From Singulisphaera sp. GP187 (GTDB taxonomy: Bacteria > Planctomycetota > Planctomycetia > Isosphaerales > Isosphaeraceae), in the NCBI RefSeq assembly GCF_900129635.1, contig NZ_FSRB01000001.1, positions 5,421,501-5,485,500 of the forward strand: 64,000 bases of DNA. Reading direction: 5' to 3'. A model generated the notes under the pieces. The model was not told the DNA's origin. It made no database searches and saw only the letters and a list, made by a program, of their open reading frames with translations. A program made the translations under genes and the position numbers. Of this stretch, positions 34,198-43,990 are shown one piece after another (within the stretch, counting starts at the first letter, position 1; each line of letters opens with the position of its first letter).

Positions 34198-37100
34198 TCA
34201 CTCCCGGGTGATTGCTTCGTCCAGGTTGAGGATCAGGTTGGCGACGACCGTGTAAGCGGCCAGGTCGGCGGCGTCGAGGTCCTTGTTCACGCTCGACTGA
34301 CCGTGCGACACCCAGCGGACCGCCTCGTCGCGGTGCTTGCGATAGTAGGCCCGGGCCCGCGCGAACTCGCGCTGGAGCACGGCCCGCTCGCGCTCACGGG
34401 TCGGTCGTGCGAGGACCCGGTTCGTCAGGATGTCCAGCCGTTCCTGCTCGTCGGCCGAGCCGCTCAGGGCACGCTCGGCGAGCACCCGGGCGGCCTCGAC
34501 ATAGGTTAAGTCATTGAGAAGTGTCAGTGCTTGCAAGGGCGTGTTGGTGCGTGGCGTCCTGACCTCGCAGACTCGACGCTGGGCGCTGTCGAAGAGAAAC
34601 GAGGGGGCGGCTGACCGCCGCCAGAAGGCGTAGAGAGTTCGTCGATACTGATCGGCCCCTTCGCTCGGCTCGTAGCGGTTGCGGCCCATCGAGATCTCTT
34701 CCCAGACGCCGGCCGGCTGGTAGGGACGCACCGGAGGACCGCCGACCGCCGGGTTGAGCAGTCCGCTCGCCTGCAAGGCGGCGTCGCGAATCATCCAGCT
34801 TGGCAGCCGGAACCGGGCGCCTCGGGCGAGCCGCCGGTTTTCCGGGTCGAGCGTCCGCAAGGTCTCCGAGACTTCGGACCCTTGGCGGTAGGTGGCGCTT
34901 GTCACCATCAGACGCACGATCTGGCGCACATCCCAGCCGCTCTCCATGAATTCGACCGCCAGCCAGTCGAGCAGTTCGGGGTGGGTGGGCGGTTCTCCTT
35001 GCCGACCGAAATCCTCCGGAGTGCGAACCAGGCCCGCGCCGAAGAGCATCTGCCAGAATCGATTGACCGCGACCCGCGCGGTTAATGGGTTCTGCCGCGC
35101 CGTGAGCCAGCGGGCCAGGCCGAGCCTCGACTTCGCTTCCCCCTTCGGCCAAGGGGCGATGATCTCGGGGACGTCAGGACTGACCGGCTCCCCCTTCTTG
35201 TCCCAGACCCCACGGAGGAGGATGTGGGTCTCTCTTGGCTTGGCCCGCTCGGCCAGCACCATGACCTTGGTCTTGGCGGCTTCACGCATGGCGGCGAGAT
35301 GTTGGCCTGCACGTGCGTCGGCGCGTCGGGCCTGCTCGTAGGGGGGATGGTCATTGAGGAACTGGTCGAACAACCGCGCCCGCAACTTCGGGTCAAGCTT
35401 GGTGGCGTCGGTGATCCGCGCGGCGGCGAGTTGTTCCAGGGGGGCGGGATCGAGCGTTCGGACCGGCTCGCCCGGCTGATCGGTGAGCGAGAGCCGGAAC
35501 CGGCCGATGTTGTGCTCCCCTTGGGTCGAGCGCTGGCGGAGCTCGAGGACGAGTTCCTCATCCGCCTCCAGCACGAGCGGCTCGGCGAGGGCGAACACCG
35601 CGACTCGCGGTTGCTTGGGATCGTTGCCCAGGGCGGTCCAGCCGTTCCGCGGATCGTCGTCGAGCGTCTGTTTCACGTCGCCGTAGCCGCCGTTTTTCTT
35701 GGGATCGGCCGAGGCGTCGGCAAGGGCGGTTTCGACCGTGATTTCGCGAATTTGCGCCGTATTGCGGCGCTGGACCTGGACCTTGATATCCGTCAGGATG
35801 AAGTGCCCGGTCGGCGACCGCGACAAGCCACCGTCGGTGTGCGACGGATGGGGCAGCACCTCAAGGCGGAAGCCGGTCATGCGCGGGAGCGGCACCGGCC
35901 CGATGACCCGGTAGTCCTCGTGCTTCGGATTCCGGTCGCTCGCCCTGATGACGCCGTCCGGCTCCTGGGTGAGCGTTGTCCCACCGGTCGTCTCCAAGCT
36001 GCTCGCCATGAACGGTCGCCAGGCCTGGAACCCTTGATGCGTCGCTTCGATCTGGTGGTCGAGCCAGGCACGGAATGCCGGCTCCGCGGCCAGCCTCACG
36101 GCGTTTACGCGGACGCGTTGCACCTCGAGGGCCCGCGACGCCTCGGCGATCGCACGCGGGGCAAACGGAGACTCATAGGTTAAATAAGGCTTGGCGTTGG
36201 TGCCGGCGCGACCGTCTTCGTCGATGCTGTTGAAGAAGGCGGACAAGCGGTAGTAGTCGGCGTGCTCGATCGGGTCGAACTTGTGACTGTGGCACTGGGC
36301 GCAACCGACAGTGAGGCCAAGCCAGACGGTACCCGTTGTGTTGATCCGGTCGATGACATAGTCGACCCGCGACTCCTCGGGGTCGCGGCCTCCTTCGCCG
36401 TTGGTCATGTGGTTGCGGTGGAAGCCGGTCGCCAGGATCTGTTCGGGCGCCGCGTGGGGGAGGAGGTCGCCGGCGAATTGCTCGAGCGTGAATTGATCGA
36501 ACGGCATATTTCGATTGAATGCGCTGACCACCCAGTCGCGCCACGGCCAGTTCGTCCGGTTGGCGTCCCCTTGATAGCCGTCGGTATCGGAATAGCGGGC
36601 GGCGTCGAGCCAGTCCATTGCCAGGCGCTCACCGAAGTGTTCGGAATGGAGCAGTCGGTCGACAACTTTTTCATAAGCATCCGTTGCCTTGTTGTTGACA
36701 TAAGCGTTGACTTCCGCCGGAGTGGGTGGCAGACCGATCAGGTCGAGGCTCAAGCGACGGATCAAGGTTCGCCGCGTCGCCTCGGGCGCCGGCTCGAGAG
36801 GCTCCTTCTCGTTGCGAAGCCGGTCGAGGACGAACGGGTCGATCGCGTTCCTTGGCCAGGGGCCGGTGACCTTGGGAAGCTTCGGACGCGCTGGAGGAAC
36901 GAACGACCAGTGCGTCTCCCAGTTCGCCCCCTGCTCGATCCAGCGGCGGATCAGGTCAAGCTCGCGTTTCGAGAGCGTCTTGCCGGCCTTCGGCGGGGGC
37001 ATCCGCTCGTCGTCGGCTTCCGCAATCATCCGCTGGAACGCTTCGCTCGCGTCGAGGTTTCCGGCAACGAACGCCGCCCCCCCGTCGCGGTCGGCCAGTG

Positions 37101-37323
37101 CATCCTCCCGGCGATCGAGACGCAACTTGGCCTTGCGGGTCCCTGGGTCGGGTCCGTGGCAGGGATAGCACCGGTCGGCCAGAATCGGCGCGATCTCACG
37201 TGCGAAGCCGACCGGCTCCTCGGCACGTCCCGGCGGAGTCGAGACGAGGCCGAGCCCGGTCACAAGGCCGAACAAGACCAGGACTCGATTCAAGTCCGCG
37301 TGGCGTTGGATCGTCTCGGGCAT
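34198..37323 (-). CDS. DUF1549/DUF1553 protein with planctomycete cytochrome C domain
   Basis: 1,041 residues from the ATG at 37323. A longer frame back to 37935 exists but would overlap the oppositely oriented EEP gene and lacks a signal. The signal peptide LVLFGLVTGLGLVSTPPGRA is followed by a haem motif ILADRCYPCHGPDPGTRKAK (CYPCH) and DERMPPPKAGKTLSKRE. DUF1549 covers about residues 130-340 (RLSLDLIGLPPTPAEVNAYV, DAARYSDTDGYQGD), and DUF1553 about 640-960 (LARWLTARQNPLTARVAVNR, TPLQALTLLNDLTYVEAAR). It is the first gene of a two-gene unit with DUF1501. Exported; role in oxidative polysaccharide catabolism is proposed for the family but unproven. Confidence 0.9.
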   Translation of the reverse strand: MPETIQRHADLNRVLVLFGLVTGLGLVSTPPGRAEEPVGFAREIAPILADRCYPCHGPDPGTRKAKLRLDRREDALADRDGGAAFVAGNLDASEAFQRMIAEADDERMPPPKAGKTLSKRELDLIRRWIEQGANWETHWSFVPPARPKLPKVTGPWPRNAIDPFVLDRLRNEKEPLEPAPEATRRTLIRRLSLDLIGLPPTPAEVNAYVNNKATDAYEKVVDRLLHSEHFGERLAMDWLDAARYSDTDGYQGDANRTNWPWRDWVVSAFNRNMPFDQFTLEQFAGDLLPHAAPEQILATGFHRNHMTNGEGGRDPEESRVDYVIDRINTTGTVWLGLTVGCAQCHSHKFDPIEHADYYRLSAFFNSIDEDGRAGTNAKPYLTYESPFAPRAIAEASRALEVQRVRVNAVRLAAEPAFRAWLDHQIEATHQGFQAWRPFMASSLETTGGTTLTQEPDGVIRASDRNPKHEDYRVIGPVPLPRMTGFRLEVLPHPSHTDGGLSRSPTGHFILTDIKVQVQRRNTAQIREITVETALADASADPKKNGGYGDVKQTLDDDPRNGWTALGNDPKQPRVAVFALAEPLVLEADEELVLELRQRSTQGEHNIGRFRLSLTDQPGEPVRTLDPAPLEQLAAARITDATKLDPKLRARLFDQFLNDHPPYEQARRADARAGQHLAAMREAAKTKVMVLAERAKPRETHILLRGVWDKKGEPVSPDVPEIIAPWPKGEAKSRLGLARWLTARQNPLTARVAVNRFWQMLFGAGLVRTPEDFGRQGEPPTHPELLDWLAVEFMESGWDVRQIVRLMVTSATYRQGSEVSETLRTLDPENRRLARGARFRLPSWMIRDAALQASGLLNPAVGGPPVRPYQPAGVWEEISMGRNRYEPSEGADQYRRTLYAFWRRSAAPSFLFDSAQRRVCEVRTPRTNTPLQALTLLNDLTYVEAARVLAERALSGSADEQERLDILTNRVLARPTRERERAVLQREFARARAYYRKHRDEAVRWVSHGQSSVNKDLDAADLAAYTVVANLILNLDEAITRE

Positions 37324-37593
37324 TGGGCGCACAAAGGCTCCGATTGACCACCACGTTGCGGTGAGCGGCACACGGCGTAAGATCAATTGTCCAAGAATAA
37401 TTTGACACTCTGCCGGAGTCTGCACAAGAGTCCCTTGCGGAACCCGTTCGATCATTCCGCGAACTCGGCCTTCATCCTTGGCCAAGCGAGAAGACTTGGT
37501 GGGCTGTGGTTGCCCTTCAAATCGAGTCGGATGGATGCGTCGGATGAGCCGCTTGAGTCGTTTCTGATCGCCTCTCCACACCCAGGAAATCTC

Positions 37594-38466
37594 ATGACGA
37601 TCGTATTTCTCGCTCTCTCCCTCGCGGCGCTCACTACCGAACCGGCCAAAAGCGACGCGGTGCGGGTCATGAGCTACAACATCCGCTATGCCACGGCTTC
37701 CGACGGCAAGAACGTCTGGGACAACCGGAAGGATTTCCTGGCTGAGACCATCAAGGAGTTCAACCCCGACCTCCTCGGGACTCAGGAGACCTTGGCCCGA
37801 CAGCGCGACGACCTCGCCGCGCGGCTCGACGGTTACGAGGTGCTGGCCGCGGGCCGGGACGACGGCCGCAAGAAGGGCGAGATGATGGCCTTGTTCTATC
37901 GCAAGGACCGTTTCGAGAAGCTCGGCGGGGGCCATTTCTGGCTGAGCGAGACGCCCGAGATCGCCGGGAGCAAGGGGTGGGACTCGTCGCTACCCCGGAT
38001 GGTGACCTGGGTGAAGCTTCGCGATCGGACCAACCCCGCCGCGCCCCCGATCGCGTTCTTCAACACCCACTTCGATCACCGGGGGCCGAAAGCAAGGCTC
38101 GAATCGGCCCGACTCCTCCGCAAGAAGATCGGCGAACTTGGCGAGGGCTGCCGGATCGTGGTGACGGGCGACTTCAACAGCGGTGAGGGGAGTGGACCGT
38201 ACAAGGCCCTGTTCGAGGCGGCCGAGCCGGCGCGAACCGTCCTCGATACGTTCCGGGTCATCCACCCCACAAAAGCCGAAAACGAGGGCACGGTCACGGG
38301 CTTCCGGGCCGGTGCCTCCTCGGGCCCGAGGATCGACTGGATCGGCAGCTCGACGGATTGGGAGGTGCAAGAGGCGACGATCGTTCACGCCGCCCGGGAC
38401 GGAAGCACCCCGTCCGACCACCATGCGGTCACCGCCGTCCTTCGGCCTGCCAAGCCCACAAACTGA
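37594..38466 (+). CDS. Secreted endonuclease/exonuclease/phosphatase (EEP) family hydrolase
   Basis: 290 residues from the ATG at 37594, preceded by AGGA; a start at 37387 would bury the signal MTIVFLALSLAALTTEPAKS. EEP motifs are intact: MSYNIRYATASDGKNVWDNR with the catalytic Asn, DLLGTQET with the metal-binding Glu, FFNTHFDHRG, VVTGDFNSGEGSG and the terminal SDHHAVTAVL. The family hydrolyses phosphodiesters in nucleic acids, sphingomyelin or phosphoinositides. The short form with ETPEIAGSKGWDSSLPR is common in environmental bacteria and likely acts on a sugar phosphate or lipid head group. The gene is divergent from the DUF1549 gene. Confidence 0.88.
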   Translation: MTIVFLALSLAALTTEPAKSDAVRVMSYNIRYATASDGKNVWDNRKDFLAETIKEFNPDLLGTQETLARQRDDLAARLDGYEVLAAGRDDGRKKGEMMALFYRKDRFEKLGGGHFWLSETPEIAGSKGWDSSLPRMVTWVKLRDRTNPAAPPIAFFNTHFDHRGPKARLESARLLRKKIGELGEGCRIVVTGDFNSGEGSGPYKALFEAAEPARTVLDTFRVIHPTKAENEGTVTGFRAGASSGPRIDWIGSSTDWEVQEATIVHAARDGSTPSDHHAVTAVLRPAKPTN

Positions 38467-38904
38467 CGGGCGTCTCCCATGGTTAATGTCAGGATGTCTA
38501 CAGTTCGGATATCGGCAAGTGAGCGTAATTCCGGGTGTCACTCGGAACCTGTGCCCCCCCAGGTCAAGTCATTAGAGCGGTTTTCCTTTGCATTGCGCAC
38601 AGCGAAGGAAAAAGGGGACTGGCTCCCGGCCCCAGAGCCCTTGAATCTCGCCGAACGCTTTGGAGGCCGGGTGCCTGTCCCCTTTTTCCGTGCGCCAGCC
38701 GGTGGGGAGCCGCTCTAAGCCGTTGGTCTCGGTTTTCTTTGATTTTCTGATCGTTGGTCTCGGTGATGCAACCGCCGTTGGGTGCCACGGGTTGTACCCA
38801 ACCCGTGAGCGATCGCCGGGGTTTTTGGCTCACGGGTTGGGTACAACCCGTGGCACCCAGGGCTTGCACATGATTCAATGCAAAGAAAGGCCAGGTTTAT
38901 GTGC
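38467..38904. other. Intergenic region packed with palindromes
   Basis: 438 bp. One imperfect palindrome spans 38574-38718, with outer arms AGAGCGG/CCGCTCT and inner AAAAAGGGGAC (38609) pairing with GTCCCCTTTTT (38677). A perfect 31-bp inverted repeat lies at 38780-38858. No gene. Confidence 0.7.
38780..38858. repeat. Perfect 31-bp inverted repeat
   Basis: Arms 38780-38810 and 38828-38858 are exact reverse complements, beginning GGGTGCCACGGGTTGTACCC, around a 17-base spacer. Each arm itself holds a shorter palindrome (GGGTTGTACCCAACCC). It lies about 45 bp after the stop of the LapA-like gene. Confidence 0.85.
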
Positions 38905-39138
38905 TTAGCCCTCTCGGTGCGAAACATCGCTGACACGATGGATTGATCGCCTGATAAACGCGATCACCGTCCATCCTGTCAGCATCCCCAAGAGATAGAC
39001 CGCAACCGCGAGGAGGGCGACTGGGGCGGAAATGCTCCAACCGAGGAACTTGACCGTGATTGCCTGCATATTCTGCACGGCAAAGAGTCCGACCGCAGCC
39101 AAGAAAACGATGAGGATCGCGGCTTGAACGTATCGCAT
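38905..39138 (-). CDS. LapA-like (DUF1049) membrane protein
   Basis: 77 residues with two TM helices: AAILIVFLAAVGLFAVQNM (about 6-24) and PVALLAVAVYLLGMLTGWTV (about 40-60). They are separated by AITVKFLGWSISA, the short strand-like loop typical of LapA/LPS-assembly protein A family members. The basic tail RRSIHRVSDVSHREG lies in the cytoplasm. In E. coli LapA pairs with LapB in LPS biogenesis control; no LapB is nearby, so only family membership is claimed. Confidence 0.8.
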   Translation of the reverse strand: MRYVQAAILIVFLAAVGLFAVQNMQAITVKFLGWSISAPVALLAVAVYLLGMLTGWTVIAFIRRSIHRVSDVSHREG

Positions 39139-39319
39139 GGTGGGTGTCTCGTTGGACCGCTCTGCGATCGTGCCAGGAGAATCGTATTCCTTTAATATTT
39201 TATGCGGGGAACAAGCTTGCCTGCAAGCGATAAGTTGAGTGCAGATATGTTTTTGGTGGTGAGTTGGTACGGGAAGACAGAGAGCGGACTCTCCCCAATC
39301 GCCTGGAGAGTTTCGCTTC

Positions 39320-39361
39320 GCTCGCCTGAAAGGCGAGCGGGGAGCGTCAGCTCCCTGTCTT
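39320..39361. repeat. Dispersed double-hairpin repeat, family 3, copy
   Basis: CGCTCGCCTGAAAGGCGAGCG then GGGAGCGTCAGCTCCCTGTCTT, the same layout as 9699-9741, just downstream of the rhamnulokinase gene. Confidence 0.65.
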
Positions 39362-39408
39362 CGTTGGTGATGTCGTTCACGTAGAACGGGAACTTGGTTC
39401 AGCTCAGC

Positions 39409-40920
39409 TCAGGCCGGCACCAGGGAGGCGAACCGGGCGGCGGCTTCGTCCCAGACGGCGGTGTTCCGCGGCTCGTAAACGACGACCGGGAACGAGCGGG
39501 CGACGATCTCGCGGGCGTCGGCCAGGGATCCGATCCGGCCTCGTCCCATCGCTTGCAAGAGGACGTTGCCGACGGCGGTGGCCTCGACGGGGCCGGCGTG
39601 GACGGGGCGGCCGCAGGCGTCGGCCGTGAACTGGCAGAGCAAGGCGTTGCGGGTGCCGCCGCCGACGACGTGGATCGTGCGGATCGTCGTGCCGAGGATC
39701 CGCTCGAGCCGCTCGATGGTCCAGCGGTACTTGAGCGCCAGGCTTTCCAGAGCGCAGCGGGCGAACGCCCCTTCGTCCTGGGGCGGGGCTTGGCCGGTTC
39801 GGGTGCAGTAGGCGGTCAGCCGCGCCGGCATGTCGCCGGGGGAGAGGAACGACTCGTCGTCGGGGTCGACCAGGGCGGCGAACGGCCGGGCGGCCTCGGC
39901 GAGAGCGGCTAGCTCCTCGTATGAGACCTCGCGCCCCGCGCGAGCCCAGGCGCGGCGGCATTCCTGCACCAGCCAGAGCCCCATGATGTTCTTGAGCAAC
40001 CGCGTCGTGCCGACGACTCCCCCTTCATTTGTGAAGTTATACTTGAGCGTTTCGTTCGTGATCACCGGCTGGGGCACTTCGACCCCCAGGAGCGACCAGG
40101 TCCCCGAGCTCAGGTAGCACCAGTCGGGGGGGCCGACGACGTCGACGACGCCGCGGGGGCGGACCACCGGTACCGCGGCCACGGCGCTGGCGGTGTCGTG
40201 GGTCCCCGGCGCCAGGACGGTCAGGCCGTGGGGGATCCCGAGCTCCTCGGCCAAGGGTCGGCGGATCGTGCCGATCACCGTGCCCGGGTCGATCAGCTCA
40301 GGGAGGATCTGGCGGGGCAGGTTCAAGTCCCGGCAGAGCTCGTCGGACCAGGTCCCCGACCTCGGGTCGAGCAACTGGGTCGTCGAGGCGTCGGTCCGCT
40401 CCCCGGTGCGCCTGCCGGTCAGGAGCCAGGCGAACAGGTCGGGCATCATCAGGAGGGTTTCGGCGACCTCCAGGATCGGCGAGTCGGACAGCCGCATCGC
40501 CAGCAGTTGATAGAGTGTGTTGAACGGCAGGAACTGGAGCCCGGTGATCTCGTAGATCCGCTCGCGAGGGACCCGACGGAAGGCGGCCTCGAACATGCCG
40601 TCGGTCCGCGCATCGCGGTAGTGGACCGGGTTGCCCAGCAGCGTGTCCCCGCGCCCGATCAGGCCGAAGTCGACGCCCCAGGTGTCGACCCCCACGCCGT
40701 CGAGCCCGGGGTTGGCCGTGGCCGCCTTGCGGAGGGCGACCTTGATCTCCTCGAAGAGCCGAGGCAAGTCCCAGTGCAAGGAGTCGTAGACCCGGACCGG
40801 CCCGTTGGGGAAGCGGTGGACCTCCTCGAGGACGATCCGCTCGCCGTCGAATTTGCCCAGGAGCCCTCGGCCGCTCTCGGCCCCCAGGTCGAGGGCCAGG
40901 TAGTCGCTCGTTTTCGCCAT
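39409..40920 (-). CDS. rhaB: Rhamnulokinase
   Basis: 503 residues, a FGGY-family kinase of RhaB size that phosphorylates L-rhamnulose at O1 in the cytoplasm. Motifs: DYLALDLGAESGRGLLGKFD (phosphate 1, with the GAxSGR form specific to RhaB), RFPNGPVRVYDSLHWDLPRL, GVGVDTWGVDFGLI with the catalytic Asp, and a C-terminal TIRTIHVVGGGTRNALLCQF adenosine motif. No rhaA or rhaD is adjacent; the neighbours are LapA-like and coiled-coil proteins. GGGAG precedes the ATG at ten bases. Confidence 0.92.
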   Translation of the reverse strand: MAKTSDYLALDLGAESGRGLLGKFDGERIVLEEVHRFPNGPVRVYDSLHWDLPRLFEEIKVALRKAATANPGLDGVGVDTWGVDFGLIGRGDTLLGNPVHYRDARTDGMFEAAFRRVPRERIYEITGLQFLPFNTLYQLLAMRLSDSPILEVAETLLMMPDLFAWLLTGRRTGERTDASTTQLLDPRSGTWSDELCRDLNLPRQILPELIDPGTVIGTIRRPLAEELGIPHGLTVLAPGTHDTASAVAAVPVVRPRGVVDVVGPPDWCYLSSGTWSLLGVEVPQPVITNETLKYNFTNEGGVVGTTRLLKNIMGLWLVQECRRAWARAGREVSYEELAALAEAARPFAALVDPDDESFLSPGDMPARLTAYCTRTGQAPPQDEGAFARCALESLALKYRWTIERLERILGTTIRTIHVVGGGTRNALLCQFTADACGRPVHAGPVEATAVGNVLLQAMGRGRIGSLADAREIVARSFPVVVYEPRNTAVWDEAAARFASLVPA

Positions 40921-41236
40921 GGCGCGTGGGATCTCCCGCCGTTGATTGGAATCGTTTGCGTTGCTTGCTTGGGTTTGCCTGCCTCGAGTCGAGTCGAGAC
41001 AAAGGGAAGATCGAGGCGCCGCCTCGACCGCCCATCATAAACGAACGGCATTTCAGGTGGTAGAAGCGATGAAGAACCGGTCTTGTCGGGTGGGTACGGC
41101 CCACCAGGCTTTCCCCAGCCCTCGAGGGCGATGGCTTTACGGCGAAGTTCGGTCAAGGTAGAAACCAAGGGAGTGACAGGACGAGATGTCGCGTGTCCCT
41201 TCGTTCTCGCGGTCTCTCTGGTAATGGGAGCTGGTC

Positions 41237-41884
41237 ATGAAACGGTGGTTGTCACGGTACGTCCCCACCTCGGTCATCGCCCTCGGCCTGACTCTGCTGG
41301 CCCTCGCGCCAAGCTCGGCGCAATCGGTGCCTCCTCAACGGGGGACACCGCCGGCCGAGAAGAAACAGGCCGCTCCCCCTATCCCTGCCCCTGCCCCCGC
41401 CCCGGCTCTCGAGCCCCAGGACGATCCTTGGGAGGAGCGCAAGACGAGGGCCCGCGAGGACTTTGAATACCTCGAAGCCCTTCGGAAGGCGAAACTGGCC
41501 GAATGCCATGAGGCCGAGATGCGAAACTCCCTGGCGCTTGTGGCGAAGACGGACATGGATCGGCAGAAGCTGAAGGGATTCCTCTCGACGTTTGCGATTC
41601 GCCAAACCGAGATGACCATCGCCGAGAACCAGGCTCAGCTTGAGATAAGACGTGTTGAGCTGAAAGATATCGAAATTCGTCTCGCCCGCACTCAGCGTCG
41701 GCTCAAGGCGGTGGAGCGTTCGGCCGCGATATCCGAGACCGAGACGGTGCAAACCCAAACTGATGATCGCGTGCGCGAGTTGGAGATCAAATGCGAACGC
41801 CTTCGTCGCGAGTCCGAGTTCGCCGAGCGAATGATCGCGACGCTTCGCATCGAAGTCGATATTTTGATGAAGAAACGTCCCTGA
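41237..41884 (+). CDS. Secreted coiled-coil protein
   Basis: 215 residues with a GGGAG site before the ATG. The signal peptide is SVIALGLTLLALAPSSAQS. A Pro/Ala linker (about 30-60, PAPAPAPALEPQ) leads into about 145 residues of nearly continuous charged helix (EERKTRAREDFEYLEALRKA; QLEIRRVELKDIEIRLARTQ; ELEIKCERLRRESEFAERM) with heptad-like spacing. Function unknown; probably a periplasmic structural or scaffolding protein. It converges with the epimerase gene 22 bp away. Confidence 0.7.
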   Translation: MKRWLSRYVPTSVIALGLTLLALAPSSAQSVPPQRGTPPAEKKQAAPPIPAPAPAPALEPQDDPWEERKTRAREDFEYLEALRKAKLAECHEAEMRNSLALVAKTDMDRQKLKGFLSTFAIRQTEMTIAENQAQLEIRRVELKDIEIRLARTQRRLKAVERSAAISETETVQTQTDDRVRELEIKCERLRRESEFAERMIATLRIEVDILMKKRP

Positions 41885-41906
41885 CCAAGGTGAGCGTCAG
41901 GCGGCG

Positions 41907-42869
41907 TCAACTCTCGCGGGCCACGATCTCACGCCAGTACCGGAGCATGTCGGCCAGGGTTTGCTCGATCGAGAATGACGGTGCCCAGCCGACGGCGCGC
42001 AGTTTGGTCGAATCGGCCACGAGCAGGGGCTGGTCGACCGGGCGGACCCGCGCGGGGTCGACATAGACTTCGATCGGAGCGCGGGCCAGGGAGGTCAGGA
42101 TGGCCAGGGCGTCGGCGATCTTCGTGCCCTGCCCGGTGCCGAGGTTGTAGATTTCGCCGCTTGCGCCGGTCTGGGCGAGCAGTCGGTAGCCGCGGACCAC
42201 GTCGCGGACGTCGGTGAAGTCGCGGACGACGTCGAGGTTGCCGACCTCGATCCGCCCCCGGCGGCCGGCTTCGACCTCGGCGACCTGGCGTGCCAGGCCC
42301 CCCAGGACGTAGTTCGCTCCCTGGCGCGGGCCGGCGTGGTTGAAAGGGCGGACGATGACGACGTCGGTCCCGTGCGAGAGATAATGCTGGATCCCCAGGA
42401 GGTCGGCCGCCCCTTTGCTGGCGGCGTACGGGTTATTCGGCCTCAAGGGGCAGGACTCGGAGACGGGCAGGTGCTCCGGCCCCGGGTTGCCGTAGCTGAC
42501 CCCCGAGCCGACCAGCACGAGCTTGGGATGCAGGCCGGTCGCCTTGACGGCCTCGAGCAGGTTGAGGGTCCCCCCCAGGTTCAAGGCCCAGGTGCCCCGG
42601 GGGTCGGCCATGCTTGCCTGCGGGTTCGCCTGCGCGGCGAGGTGGTAGATTACCTCGGGCTGCTTGCGGCCGATCAGGTCGACTAGAGCTGCCTCGCTGG
42701 CCTCGGCCAGGTCACAAGGTTCGATCCGGACCTGGCGCGACAGGTGTGCCAACTCCTGGGGCCAGCGGCCCCGGGCCGAGAGCCCGACCACCAGGTCGCC
42801 CGAGTCGATCAGGTGTTCCGCAAGGTGTCCCCCCACGAACCCAGAGACCCCGGTCACCAGAACTCGCAT
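41907..42869 (-). CDS. NAD(P)-dependent sugar epimerase/dehydratase (GDP-deoxymannose reductase-like)
   Basis: 320 residues from the ATG at 42869; the 56-codon upstream extension reads as repeat sequence. Extended SDR features: GVSGFVGGHLAEHLI for NAD(P), HLAAQANPQASMADPRGTWA, VGSGVSYGNPGP, and the catalytic YAASK in NNPYAASKGAADLL. NHAGPRQGANYV and DFTDVRDVVRGYRLL are typical of GDP-4-keto-6-deoxymannose reductases (RMD), which make GDP-rhamnose. Exact specificity cannot be read, and UDP-glucose 4-epimerases share much of this. Fits surface polysaccharide synthesis. Confidence 0.85.
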   Translation of the reverse strand: MRVLVTGVSGFVGGHLAEHLIDSGDLVVGLSARGRWPQELAHLSRQVRIEPCDLAEASEAALVDLIGRKQPEVIYHLAAQANPQASMADPRGTWALNLGGTLNLLEAVKATGLHPKLVLVGSGVSYGNPGPEHLPVSESCPLRPNNPYAASKGAADLLGIQHYLSHGTDVVIVRPFNHAGPRQGANYVLGGLARQVAEVEAGRRGRIEVGNLDVVRDFTDVRDVVRGYRLLAQTGASGEIYNLGTGQGTKIADALAILTSLARAPIEVYVDPARVRPVDQPLLVADSTKLRAVGWAPSFSIEQTLADMLRYWREIVARES

Positions 42870-43127
42870 CAGCAACGCCCCACTCTCGCGCCAGGGTGGG
42901 GACCGCCCACCCGTTGATTCTTGAAAACGGCGGGCACGGCTTACCCGCATGATTGATTTTTTGCCAATCAGGCTTGGCGGACGATTGTGGTCGTTCACCC
43001 TCGAGGCGAACCCTGGTGGGCCGTGCCCACCTGACAAGAGGGCGCGGTCCCGGGATTTTGGTCGGGCCGGCCCTGAGGCTGTTTACCTTATCGCGATCGC
43101 CAACGAACCGCAACGAGCGAGCGAAGG

Positions 43128-43889
43128 TTAGACGACGTAACTTCGTCCCTGGTAGAGCGGTTCGATGACGCTGGCGGCGAGGTCGAAGTCGTCGGGGTAG
43201 TGGATCAATCGGATTTTATTGCGGAGGTCGGCGGGAAGCGCGACGAGTTTCTCGTAGGGAGTGTGCACGCCCGAGTGGCCGATGAGCGTCACCTCGTGGA
43301 CGATCAGGTCGGCGGGGGCGAGCCAGTCGATGAGCGTGGGGTCGAACGCCGTATCGGCGCTGAAGGCGAGGGTCCGACCGCCGGCCCGGATCCGGAACGC
43401 CGTCGTCGGGACCGGGTGGATGGTCCGCCGGCACTCGATCGTGAACGGGCCCACCGAGACCGGGCCGGCCGTATTCAGGGCGATCAAATCGAAGTAGTCG
43501 TCGAGTTGCTTCCGGATCGTCGGGCCGTCGGGCTCCATCTGCACCTCGGCCATCCCGGCGGCGAGCAGGCCGTTCCAGAGCTTGGCCGAGACGTCGGGGT
43601 GCATGGCGAGCCGGGCGCGTCGGCCGAGCGCGAAGTAGGTGTAGTAGCCGAAGTCTTCCAGCCCCGAGCAGTGATCGGCGTGGAGATGGCTGACCGCAAT
43701 CGCTTCGACCCGGTCGAGGTCGAAGGGCAAGCCGGCCGCGGTCGTCGCCTCGCGGAGCATCTTGCGGATCGGGTGCGGGCACTCGATCAAGAGCCAGGCG
43801 TCGTCCACCCCGAGCGCCAGGCACGTGGTGTAATGGCTGGCGGTGAACGCCTCTCCCACGCCCAGCGGAATCAAGCGGACTTCGCTCAT
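43128..43889 (-). CDS. MBL-fold metallo-hydrolase
   Basis: 253 residues from the ATG at 43889. A 500-codon frame extends upstream to 44630 but is a shadow of the LarA-like gene. Metal motifs are SHLHADHCSGLEDF (HxHxDH), FSADTAFDP with the bridging Asp, and HPVP and a terminal IHYPDD His. The start SEVRLIPLGVGEAFTASHYT resembles ribonuclease Z/phosphodiesterase-like MBL proteins. No exosite of RNase Z is evident, so the substrate is open. It lies 101 bp downstream of the LarA-like gene on the same strand. Confidence 0.85.
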   Translation of the reverse strand: MSEVRLIPLGVGEAFTASHYTTCLALGVDDAWLLIECPHPIRKMLREATTAAGLPFDLDRVEAIAVSHLHADHCSGLEDFGYYTYFALGRRARLAMHPDVSAKLWNGLLAAGMAEVQMEPDGPTIRKQLDDYFDLIALNTAGPVSVGPFTIECRRTIHPVPTTAFRIRAGGRTLAFSADTAFDPTLIDWLAPADLIVHEVTLIGHSGVHTPYEKLVALPADLRNKIRLIHYPDDFDLAASVIEPLYQGRSYVV

Positions 43890-43990
43890 CAACGGTCCTC
43901 GCTGGCGGGGGAGAAAAGCATGAGGCCCACGGCTCGGCGGGGGGCTGAGAACGTGTCTGCCTCCTCCGTTAATCATACCGCGCTGGCGGG

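Noticed and set aside
37324..37935. Upstream extension of the DUF1549/DUF1553 gene
   Set aside because: It overlaps the opposing EEP gene, lacks a signal peptide, and the ATG at 37323 gives a clean one.
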